This document shows positions 1-6,189 of a stretch of 6,712 nucleotides of DNA, piece after piece. Both the position numbers and the translations under genes were made by a program. Source of the DNA: Acidobacteriota bacterium (GTDB lineage: Bacteria > Acidobacteriota > Vicinamibacteria > Vicinamibacterales > UBA823); contig DODG01000176.1 of assembly GCA_003509065.1 (NCBI GenBank), positions 1 to 6,712 on the forward strand, written 5' to 3'. Position 1 is the stretch's first letter, and every line of letters begins with the position of its first letter. The notes below the pieces were generated by a model. That model was not told the DNA's origin and did not search any database. It saw nothing but the letters and a program-made list of their open reading frames with translations.

Positions 1-351
1 CGTGATTTCGTCTACGTAGACGACGCGGCTGAGGCATTTCTTGAAGCAGGCGCATCAGATACATGCAATGGCAATGTCTATAACGTTGGAGGGATAGAAC
101 CAATTAGCCATCGAGATCTCGTAAAACTCTTACTTGAGATAGCTCATGCTGGTACTGTCCGGTACGTTGCTTGGCCAGCGGATAAGAAGGCCATTGATAT
201 AGGAAATTTTTACGCTGACTCAACTAAATTCAAGAATGCAGTTGGCTGGACAGCGAAAACTACATTGCGAGATGGCTTTTTATCGACACTAGAATTTTAT
301 CGAACAAATCTGCGTCATTACGTTGATGCCACCCACGTAAACGAACCTTAA
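1..351 (+). CDS. NAD-dependent epimerase/dehydratase (extended SDR), C-terminal fragment
   Basis: The reading frame is open from the first base and ends at TAA 349-351, giving the last 116 residues; the N-terminal Rossmann half with the glycine-rich NAD motif and the YxxxK catalytic pair lies outside the window. What remains is typical of the substrate-binding half of extended SDR nucleotide-sugar enzymes: RDFVYVDDAAEAF at fragment residues 1-13, NVYNVGG at 25-31, and the tail WPADKKAIDIGNFYADSTKF...VGW at about 58-83, followed by a final helix ending LEFYRTN. Relatives with this tail are annotated as UDP-glucose 4-epimerase-like, dTDP-glucose 4,6-dehydratase-like or 4-ketoreductase enzymes, and the fragment cannot separate these. 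The stop lies 5 nt before the aminotransferase start on the same strand, so the two are probably one operon making an activated deoxy- or aminosugar. Family assignment is confident; the exact reaction is not. Confidence 0.9.
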   Translation, partial: RDFVYVDDAAEAFLEAGASDTCNGNVYNVGGIEPISHRDLVKLLLEIAHAGTVRYVAWPADKKAIDIGNFYADSTKFKNAVGWTAKTTLRDGFLSTLEFYRTNLRHYVDATHVNEP

Positions 352-356
352 AAGTC

Positions 357-1457
357 ATGAGTGTTAAAGAAATTCCATTCCTGAATCTGCAGTCTGACAA
401 AGCGACGGAAGCTATGGAGATTGCGATTCAACGTGTCTTAAAAAGTCAATCGTTCGTGCTGGGTGCAGAGGTTGATGGATTTGAGCAGGAATTTGCTGCT
501 GCATCTGGTCTGGCACAAGCTGTTGGAGTCGGAAATGGCACCGACGCACTATATCTAATACTAAAAGGGCTCAATATTGGACCTGGTGATGAAGTCATTA
601 CAACACCACTTTCAGCAGCGTTTACAGCAATGGCGATTGTGATGGTTGGCGCTACTCCGGTCTTTGCGGATATCGATGCGGAACGACTGACCCTGAATCC
701 TTCCGCAGTGAGCGCCGCAATCGGACCTAAGACTGCAGCGATCTTACCAGTGCATCTCTACGGGCAATCGGCGGACATGCCCGCTATTATGAATCTTGCA
801 AGATGTCATGGCTTGGCAGTCATTGAGGATTGCTGTCAGGCGCACCTCGCAACCTGCGAGGGACGTCCTGTTGGCACCTTTGGTAGTGGCGGAGCGTTCA
901 GTTTCTATCCTACAAAAAATCTTGGGGCTATCGGTGACGGAGGAATCGTCGGAACCAACGATACGGTACTTGCTGACAAAATCCGCTGCTTGCGCAATGG
1001 GGGTCAGTCGTTGCCAAACCATCACGAGTCTATTGGTGTGAATTCTCGCCTTGATGAAATTCAAGCTGCAGTACTTCGAGCCAAACTGCCTTTCCTACGC
1101 CAATGGACTGAAAGACGAAGAAGCTTGGCAGCTTTTTATCGAACCAACCTCAATGAAACGAGCGTGCGGATACCAGCTGAAGTGGACGCAGGTCACGTCT
1201 ATCATTTGTTTCCTGTCCATTCGACTGAACGAAACCGGCTTCAAGAATATCTAAAGTCAAATGGAATCTACACCTTGATTCATTACCCAACGCCAATTCC
1301 ACAACAACCGGCGTTCGCTACCTCTAAAGTAGACTGCCCAACTGCGAACCGTCTCTGCAACGAACTGCTTTCATTGCCACTCCATCCAAATCTCACCGAT
1401 AGCGAAATTCAGTTGGTGGCACTGACCGTGTCGCGATTTATGCCGACATCAGTCTAG
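357..1457 (+). CDS. DegT/DnrJ/EryC1/StrS-family sugar aminotransferase
   Basis: Complete 366-residue protein, the usual length for PLP-dependent NDP-ketosugar aminotransferases (fold type I). Visible active-site elements: GNGTDAL at 59-65 (PLP phosphate region), HLYGQ at 133-137, the Asp of IEDCCQAH (D158, which pairs with the PLP ring nitrogen in this family), SFYPTKNLGAIGDGG at 182-196 with the Schiff-base lysine K187, and GVNSRLDEIQA at 227-237. The closest pattern I recall is the FdtB/QdtB/EryC1-like group, which aminates C3 of dTDP-3-keto-6-deoxyhexoses; this is from memory, so the sugar and position are inferred. The sequence EDCCQAHLA is slightly unusual, since many relatives read EDAxQAHGA. 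The ATG is 5 nt after the SDR stop with no good Shine-Dalgarno (only AAAAG), which suggests translation by coupling; the next Met is residue 20, inside the conserved fold, so this start is preferred. The 3' end overlaps the convergent membrane-protein gene by 9 bp. Confidence 0.96.
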   Translation: MSVKEIPFLNLQSDKATEAMEIAIQRVLKSQSFVLGAEVDGFEQEFAAASGLAQAVGVGNGTDALYLILKGLNIGPGDEVITTPLSAAFTAMAIVMVGATPVFADIDAERLTLNPSAVSAAIGPKTAAILPVHLYGQSADMPAIMNLARCHGLAVIEDCCQAHLATCEGRPVGTFGSGGAFSFYPTKNLGAIGDGGIVGTNDTVLADKIRCLRNGGQSLPNHHESIGVNSRLDEIQAAVLRAKLPFLRQWTERRRSLAAFYRTNLNETSVRIPAEVDAGHVYHLFPVHSTERNRLQEYLKSNGIYTLIHYPTPIPQQPAFATSKVDCPTANRLCNELLSLPLHPNLTDSEIQLVALTVSRFMPTSV

Positions 1458-2987
1458 ATGGATAACGGTACGGCGAAGCATTAAAAGAAGTGCGCCAGCA
1501 GAACCGAGCGATGCTATGCCAAGTAACAAACTGGTTGTCCCTGAAACGGTAGTCAAAAAAAATAAGTAGACCCACCAAAAATCAAGACTGTACGAAAATT
1601 GAGACGAATAATCACGCGCAAGTCCAACTGCTGATTCTCGTGGCGGAGATGGATCAATACCGGTCAAAAACCGAACGTTCGCTGGAACGGCGACAGTTGC
1701 CGCCTTCAAATTAAGAGCGAACGACGAAGATGGCCAGTGCCAGCGACGCACTTCACGCGTTTGATACCCAATCTCAGGCGTATTGCCAACTTTGGAAAAA
1801 TCTACGAGTACACCTGGCAACTGCACCATAAAACTCAAAGCCAATCCAATTATGACGGCACGTCGCCTCATATCTCCCGTCGCACATGCGAACCATCGCA
1901 CTAAAGGAAGACACAGCATTGGAGCTAATGGTAATAGGTACCTTGGTCCATACGACCGATCGGCATCCCAATGCTCAAGAGATGCATAAAAACAAAACAT
2001 CACGAGGGAAACGCCTCCAAGCAAAATACCTAAATTTCGGTCGTGGCGTGTCAATTCGTATAAGGCAACTGCCCCCAGAATGAGCAATGGCGAGTACAGG
2101 AAAAACGATCCACCAGGACTGAATAGCAAACCTAATGCGCCTTCGAAGAAGGAAGAGAATCCTGCCGTATGGTCACGCAGATACCCAGTATCAAAGACAT
2201 TGCCAAACCGGATCCAGTTGTAATAACCAGTAATCACAACCGCGACAACTGCCGGCGTGGCCACCATAGAGATTTGCCTGAGCGCACGACGCCAATCCGG
2301 CCAGGATTCGAGCGCAAGCCATAGTGCTATTGGTAACGAGATTAAAACAAGTTCATGACGTACAAGGAGTGCAACACCTATACCAACACCACTGAGCACT
2401 AGAGTGCGAACTTGGCGAGACCGAGCGCCGTGCCAAGCTGCATACACAGCCGCGAGGACACACAGTGTCGCTAGTGGGGCATTGAAACCAAACTTCGCGT
2501 AGGGCCAGAGCGCTGTCGCACAACCAAGGGAGAGCGCAGTCATAACTGACGGACCGCTGCGACCGGTCAGAGCAAAAGCGAACCAAAACATTAACCAGAC
2601 CGAGATTGCTGCCGCAACCACACTACCGAGCGTCATCCCAGCCTTTCTGACAGACTCGGAACGACCAATGCTTCCTTCAGTAAAATGATCAGCAGCACGG
2701 CCGAGCATATAGAAAGGCACCGAGTACAGTGCATGACCGATTCCGTAAGGTGCGTAGTAACGCCCGTCAACACCGCGATGAGCCTCCATACCAAAAACGT
2801 TGTATGGCAGGGCAACAGAATTCTGTTCGACGATCGCCTTAGTGACCTCATAAGTCATGATGTCAGTTGCCATACTTCCACCGGTCGTAGCAGCATAAAG
2901 GCAAAGACTGAAAAGAAACACAAGCCGTGCGGCACGTTTTACAGCCCGCGATGCTTTCACTGGTGACGGGTTACGAGGAAGGATCAT
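1449..2987 (-). CDS. Multi-pass membrane protein, probable GT-C glycosyltransferase (paralog B)
   Basis: 512-residue integral membrane protein with about ten or more hydrophobic segments. A basic N-terminus (residues 1-21) precedes TM1 at about 22-35. The first outer loop has TTGGSMATDIMTYEVTK at 34-50, whose D42 sits where GT-C transferases carry their catalytic Asp, and RGVDGRYYAPYGIGH at 71-85. Further motifs are LWPYAKFGFNAPLAT (160-174), VRHE (209-212), RFGNVFDTGYLRD (260-272), SPGGSFFLYSP (290-300), SYGPRYLLPLAP (345-356), VQLPGVLVDFSK (388-399) and FSYSLDFWWVYL (464-475). The architecture resembles PMT/ArnT-like GT-C enzymes, which move sugars from polyprenyl-phosphate donors on the periplasmic side; donor and acceptor are unknown. 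It is a clear paralog of the upstream minus-strand gene. Its ATG overlaps that gene's TGA (ATGA at 2987-2984) with no Shine-Dalgarno, so it is probably translationally coupled. No terminator is seen before the convergent aminotransferase end. The GT-C role is inferred. Confidence 0.93.
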   Translation of the reverse strand: MILPRNPSPVKASRAVKRAARLVFLFSLCLYAATTGGSMATDIMTYEVTKAIVEQNSVALPYNVFGMEAHRGVDGRYYAPYGIGHALYSVPFYMLGRAADHFTEGSIGRSESVRKAGMTLGSVVAAAISVWLMFWFAFALTGRSGPSVMTALSLGCATALWPYAKFGFNAPLATLCVLAAVYAAWHGARSRQVRTLVLSGVGIGVALLVRHELVLISLPIALWLALESWPDWRRALRQISMVATPAVVAVVITGYYNWIRFGNVFDTGYLRDHTAGFSSFFEGALGLLFSPGGSFFLYSPLLILGAVALYELTRHDRNLGILLGGVSLVMFCFYASLEHWDADRSYGPRYLLPLAPMLCLPLVRWFACATGDMRRRAVIIGLALSFMVQLPGVLVDFSKVGNTPEIGYQTREVRRWHWPSSSFALNLKAATVAVPANVRFLTGIDPSPPRESAVGLARDYSSQFSYSLDFWWVYLFFLTTVSGTTSLLLGIASLGSAGALLLMLRRTVIHLD

Positions 2988-4567
2988 AAATTAGAATTTG
3001 AAAATGATCGAAGCGATCTGCGCACCATGTAAATCAGATAACTCGCGATCATCAAAGGAAAGATGCCTACCAGAACTGACAACCAAGCAGGAATCACTCC
3101 GAGATAATAGAGGTATAACCACCAAAAATCGAGACTAAAGACAAATTGCTGAGAAAAATCGCGCTGGGTTTCTTGACCGGATTGTACAACGGCTGGTGGG
3201 GTAGCTATTCCTATTAAATGCCCTACGTTTCGTGGAACACCTTTCAATGCAGACTTCACATTTAATACAAGCGGTGTGGCTTCCCATGAGTACCGACTCA
3301 TTTGAATTGAATAGCCTTCGGTTTGTCTCGCGAAAGCATTTTGGATCTTGGAGTAATCGACAAGCACTCCTGGAAGTTGCACAAGCACACTCAGCGCGAG
3401 TGTTGTAAATAGAATACGGCGACGCACAGCACGCTGTCCTAACGGAAAAAGCACGGCAATAGGAACCGTTAGATACGGAAGCAGTGGCACCAAGTACCGA
3501 GGACCATAACTTTCGCCGCCGTCCCACTGATGCATCTTGGCGATCAATGAAGTGAGTATCAAGATTTGTAGGCCAAATAGTAAAGCCGTGGAACGATCTT
3601 GCATGGCAAGCCGTTTCAAGGCCAACAGGCCGACTAGGGTAATAGGAGCATAGAGAAAAAGTGCCCGACCCGGGCTCGCTAATAAACCATATAAACCCAC
3701 AAAAAAAGAACTATCAAAACGGACGTTAGGATCCCGTAGTAGCCCTGTATCGAATGGATGACCGAACCGGCTTGCGTTGTACCACATCCACACACCCACT
3801 GCGAGTGCAAACGGTAAGCCAAATAGCACCAAACGCTTAAACATTAGTTGTCGGTCTCGCCTAGACTCTGCCACAAGCCAGATGAAGATCGGAATTATCA
3901 TCACACCCATTTCGTGACGAGTCAGCAATGCCATGCCTTGAAGCGCACCTCCAGCCATCAGTACGTACGAGCGGTAGTCTCGAACACCTATCCAAGTACA
4001 AAGAGTCGCGCCTAACAAACAGCAGGTTGCCAAGGGTGCGTTAAACCCAAATTTTGAATACGGCCAAAGTATCGTGCCGAATGCAAGACTCAATGTCGCG
4101 ACCAGAGCTCCTTCAAGCGAACCACTGAGCCGCCAGGCAAACAAGAAAGCTAGTGGCGCACAGAAAGCAGCAGCCACAGCACTTCCGAGGACAACAGCTG
4201 CTTTGTCGAGTGTTTCAGGTTTACCAATCTTGATGGCACTTAAAGATTGCAGCGCACGAGAGCCGAGATAAAACGGCAAGCTGAAAAGAGGATGCCCAAT
4301 GCCAACCGGAGCATAGTACTGACCATCAACACCTCGCTCCGCTTCAGTCGCTAACACGTCGTAAGACATCGCAAAAGATCCACGCTGTGCTAGATTCTTC
4401 GTTACTTCGAAACTTGCGAGATCCGTCGCAAAACTCCCGCCCGTCGTAACTGTATATACGCATAAGGCAATTCCACACACCCACAACGCAATCTTGCGCA
4501 CTTTTACCGGCTCATTATCCCGATGATTCACATCAAACTCGGCCTGAAGCATACAGTCTGAACTCAC
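2984..4567 (-). CDS. Multi-pass membrane protein, probable GT-C glycosyltransferase (paralog A)
   Basis: 527-residue integral membrane protein, first of a two-gene minus-strand operon. The longest frame starts at GTG 4567-4565, with a weak GGA 9 nt upstream; ATG at 4552-4550 (residue 6) is a possible alternative, and both lie before TM1 at about 25-40. Motifs run in the same order as in the downstream paralog: TTGGSFATDLASFEVTK (41-57, candidate catalytic D49), RGVDGQYYAPVGIGH (78-92), LWPYSKFGFNAPLAT (167-181), TRHE (216-219), RFGHPFDTGLLRD (267-279), SPGRALFLYAP (298-308), SYGPRYLVPLLP (353-364), VQLPGVLVDYSK (396-407) and FVFSLDFWWLYL (475-486). Over residues 36-100 I count 38 of 65 identical positions with paralog B residues 29-93, without gaps. 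The likely role is periplasmic sugar transfer from a polyprenyl-linked donor, inferred from GT-C-like architecture and the cluster context. The very hydrophobic middle and the SLDFWW segment before the last TM are the most distinctive parts. Confidence 0.92.
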   Translation of the reverse strand: MSSDCMLQAEFDVNHRDNEPVKVRKIALWVCGIALCVYTVTTGGSFATDLASFEVTKNLAQRGSFAMSYDVLATEAERGVDGQYYAPVGIGHPLFSLPFYLGSRALQSLSAIKIGKPETLDKAAVVLGSAVAAAFCAPLAFLFAWRLSGSLEGALVATLSLAFGTILWPYSKFGFNAPLATCCLLGATLCTWIGVRDYRSYVLMAGGALQGMALLTRHEMGVMIIPIFIWLVAESRRDRQLMFKRLVLFGLPFALAVGVWMWYNASRFGHPFDTGLLRDPNVRFDSSFFVGLYGLLASPGRALFLYAPITLVGLLALKRLAMQDRSTALLFGLQILILTSLIAKMHQWDGGESYGPRYLVPLLPYLTVPIAVLFPLGQRAVRRRILFTTLALSVLVQLPGVLVDYSKIQNAFARQTEGYSIQMSRYSWEATPLVLNVKSALKGVPRNVGHLIGIATPPAVVQSGQETQRDFSQQFVFSLDFWWLYLYYLGVIPAWLSVLVGIFPLMIASYLIYMVRRSLRSFSNSNL

Positions 4568-4621
4568 ATTACCATGTCCAGAAAAAAGACACGGAACATG
4601 CTCGGATTAATTTGTTTACGA

Positions 4622-4627
4622 TATAAT
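4622..4627 (+). promoter_or_regulatory. Candidate -10 element (TATAAT) for the plus-strand GT-C-like gene
   Basis: A perfect consensus TATAAT, with a start of transcription expected near 4634. No good -35 hexamer is found at 16-18 bp spacing, and the extended -10 TG is absent, so an activator or a weak promoter would be needed. It lies inside the longest possible frame of the gene, which is one reason to prefer the downstream GTG at 4655. A six-base match can arise by chance in AT-rich sequence; confidence comes from its position ahead of a Shine-Dalgarno and start codon. Confidence 0.45.
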
Positions 4628-4640
4628 CGCTGCGTCAGCG
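4628..4640 (+). promoter_or_regulatory. Short inverted repeat across the predicted transcription start
   Basis: CGCTG-CGT-CAGCG is a perfect 5-bp inverted repeat with a 3-nt centre, lying directly between the TATAAT (4622-4627) and the AAGGA (4642-4646). It could be a half-site operator overlapping +1, or a small 5' hairpin next to the ribosome binding site. It has no U-tract, so it is not an intrinsic terminator. The function is inferred and could be chance. Confidence 0.25.
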
Positions 4641-4641
4641 C

Positions 4642-4646
4642 AAGGA
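4642..4646 (+). promoter_or_regulatory. Shine-Dalgarno AAGGA that favours the GTG start at 4655
   Basis: AAGGA ends 8 nt before GTG 4655-4657, an ideal spacing, whereas neither upstream candidate (ATG 4574 or ATG 4598) has a convincing Shine-Dalgarno. This decides the start I give for the gene that follows. Confidence 0.55.
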
Positions 4647-4654
4647 CCGCCGTT

Positions 4655-6025
4655 GTGTCTTACCTTTTAAACCTTCAACGTCTTGAACAACGACCAATTC
4701 GTACCATTATTGTAATTGCTGCAGTTCTGGCGTTCGCGTACATCCTAGCGATGACCTCATCCCTGGGATGGAACGACCAAATCATGAATGGTGATGCAAT
4801 CCAGTATTACGCTTATTTACGATCATTAGTTTTTGATCGTGACGTCGACTTCATAAACGATTATCGCCTTTTATATGGCACATCAAACGCGGACAATATT
4901 TGGTTATCCTCACGAACGCCAACCGGCCTGGCAGTCAATTTAATGTCGATAGGCCCAGCTCTCCTCTGGCTCCCATTTTTCCTTATTGCGTGTGGACTAG
5001 TGGCTTTAGCACAGGGAATCGGATTCAGTATCCCGTTTGATGGCGTGGCGATGCCATTTCAACTTTCAGCTGGAATCGCTGGTCTCACGTACGGCGCGAC
5101 AGGAATCTACCTCTGTTACAAAATCTGCAAGCAACTATACCCAAGACATGCAGCTTTATGGGCAACTCTCGTTGCCTGGCTCGCCACACCCACGATTTAC
5201 TACAACCTCGTATCTCCCGCATACTCGCATGCTACTGCTGTATTTTCTGTCTCGGTTTTCATATTTGTTTGGCTACGCACGATTGAAAACTGCAAGCTGA
5301 CACGGTACGCGATGCTTGGAGCACTGGGTGGCTTAGCGATGCTGGTGCGTTGGCAAGATGGAGTTCTTCTGCTCTTACCGACTTTCGAGCTGGTACATGA
5401 AATCGCACGAAAAAGAATCTCAATCAATCATGCAATGAGCCGTCTGATTGTGGTGGGTGCCGGAGCATTCGTGGTATTTCTTCCACAAATGATCGCTTGG
5501 CAGCAAATGTACGGTCAGCTGCTACTAACACCACAAGGTGAAGATTTCATGCGATGGGGAGCACCTCAGGTTACAGAGGTATTATTTTCGACCAAGCACG
5601 GTCTTTTTTCATGGACTCCTGCAATCATTCCAGCGGTAATCGGACTAGCGTGTCTCGTTAGACAACACGGACTCGTAGGCTGGAGTAGCGTTGGGCTTAT
5701 AACAACCACGATCTACATCAACGCGTCAGTTATTGATTGGTGGGCAGGTGAGGCCTTTGGTGCGCGCCGTTTCATTAGTATGACCCCCTTATTCGCGCTT
5801 GGTTTGACGGCTCTTATCAGCGGGCTGAATTGGCGCCAATGGCAGGCTCGGATTCGGGCAGTCGCTATTTTTCTTATCGTGTCGAATATGCTGTTTCTGA
5901 CACAGTACCAACTGTCTATGCACGGTTACGATGAACTTGCTCCTTACCCGACTACGGTAAAACAAATCCTCGTTGATCGTTTTCTTCTGCCAATCCAGCT
6001 GTTATCCCACTGGACTAGACAGTAG
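4655..6025 (+). CDS. Multi-pass membrane protein, probable GT-C glycosyltransferase (third homolog)
   Basis: 456 residues from GTG 4655, or 483 from ATG 4574; stop TAG at 6023-6025. I prefer 4655 because of AAGGA at 4642-4646 and TATAAT at 4622-4627, and because the 4574 start would leave only 6 bp to the divergent GTG at 4567. Numbered from 4574: TM1 is at about 43-60, followed by a loop with GDAIQYYAYLRS (73-84, candidate catalytic D74) and FDRDVDF (87-93). Next come TGLAVNLMSIGPALLWLPFF (117-136), VRWQDGVLLLLP (258-269), FSTKHGLFSWTPA (338-350) and WWAGEAFGARRFISMTPL (389-406), with about ten hydrophobic segments overall. The motif order matches the two minus-strand paralogs, which supports a shared GT-C-like fold, but sequence similarity is much lower. 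The likely role is sugar transfer from a polyprenyl-linked donor on the outer face of the membrane, possibly modifying or extending the glycan; this is inferred. Some Wzy polymerases are also multi-TM, so that alternative is not excluded. Confidence 0.9.
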   Translation: MSYLLNLQRLEQRPIRTIIVIAAVLAFAYILAMTSSLGWNDQIMNGDAIQYYAYLRSLVFDRDVDFINDYRLLYGTSNADNIWLSSRTPTGLAVNLMSIGPALLWLPFFLIACGLVALAQGIGFSIPFDGVAMPFQLSAGIAGLTYGATGIYLCYKICKQLYPRHAALWATLVAWLATPTIYYNLVSPAYSHATAVFSVSVFIFVWLRTIENCKLTRYAMLGALGGLAMLVRWQDGVLLLLPTFELVHEIARKRISINHAMSRLIVVGAGAFVVFLPQMIAWQQMYGQLLLTPQGEDFMRWGAPQVTEVLFSTKHGLFSWTPAIIPAVIGLACLVRQHGLVGWSSVGLITTTIYINASVIDWWAGEAFGARRFISMTPLFALGLTALISGLNWRQWQARIRAVAIFLIVSNMLFLTQYQLSMHGYDELAPYPTTVKQILVDRFLLPIQLLSHWTRQ

Positions 6026-6080
6026 AGCGCTTGAGCTGGAATGCAGAAATATCTACCTTACAAAGTCCTGTTACACACAA

Positions 6081-6093
6081 AACCGCCACGGTT
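6081..6093 (+). promoter_or_regulatory. Small hairpin in the intergenic region after the GT-C-like gene
   Basis: AACCG-CCA-CGGTT is a perfect 5-bp stem with a 3-nt loop, 56 nt after the stop at 6025. No run of T follows, so it is at best a weak or factor-assisted terminator, or a processing site. The rest of 6026-6150 shows no ORF or other structure I can support. Confidence 0.2.
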
Positions 6094-6155
6094 GTAGATG
6101 AACTAGTCCTATGCCACCGGATACTCTCCTCCATCTCAAATGTAACGTATTCCAA

Positions 6156-6172
6156 ATCTTAAGATGTACATC
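6156..6172. promoter_or_regulatory. Two overlapping perfect palindromes, candidate operator
   Basis: ATCTTAAGAT (6156-6165) and GATGTACATC (6163-6172) are each perfect 10-bp palindromes and share the GAT at 6163-6165, giving ATC-TTAA-GAT-GTAC-ATC. The block ends 3 bp before the TATAAT at 6176 and covers the place where a -35 element would sit, which is a common position for a repressor or activator site. No regulator gene is in the window. Isolated 10-bp palindromes are common by chance; the overlap and the position are what make this notable. Confidence 0.35.
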
Positions 6173-6175
6173 AGC

Positions 6176-6181
6176 TATAAT
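6176..6181 (+). promoter_or_regulatory. Candidate -10 element (TATAAT) of the flippase gene
   Basis: A perfect TATAAT ends 8 nt before the ATG at 6190. Transcription would begin near 6188, making the mRNA leaderless or nearly so, which fits the absence of any Shine-Dalgarno before the ATG. No recognisable -35 is present at 16-18 bp; the palindromic block lies there instead. Confidence 0.45.
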
Positions 6182-6189
6182 CCGCCTGC

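Noticed and set aside
744..1064. Minus-strand open frame of 106 codons inside the aminotransferase gene
   Set aside because: It lies wholly within a gene whose protein carries all family motifs; its translation has no recognisable domain and no ribosome binding site. It is a shadow frame.
2685..2966. Plus-strand open frame of 93 codons opposite the start of paralog B
   Set aside because: It is antisense to the highly conserved first-loop region of paralog B, so its openness follows from that coding sequence; no start signal or domain is seen.
3135..3527. Second minus-strand open frame of 130 codons inside paralog A
   Set aside because: The real frame here encodes conserved GT-C-like motifs (SYGPRYL, VQLPGVLVD); the shadow translation is rich in Cys, Arg and Ser with no domain.
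1449..4567. Mobile element carrying the inverted gene pair
   Set aside because: I saw no transposase, terminal inverted repeats or flanking direct repeats at the junctions near 1450 and 4570, so the inverted orientation alone does not support a mobile element.
4560..4660. Minus-strand promoter for the paralog A/B operon
   Set aside because: Only partial -10 matches such as TATATC are present and none pairs with a fair -35 at normal spacing, so I do not call a promoter although one is expected nearby.
6081..6093. Intrinsic terminator after the third GT-C gene
   Set aside because: The 5-bp stem AACCG/CGGTT has no following T-run and is too weak to call a Rho-independent terminator; it is kept only as a low-confidence hairpin.
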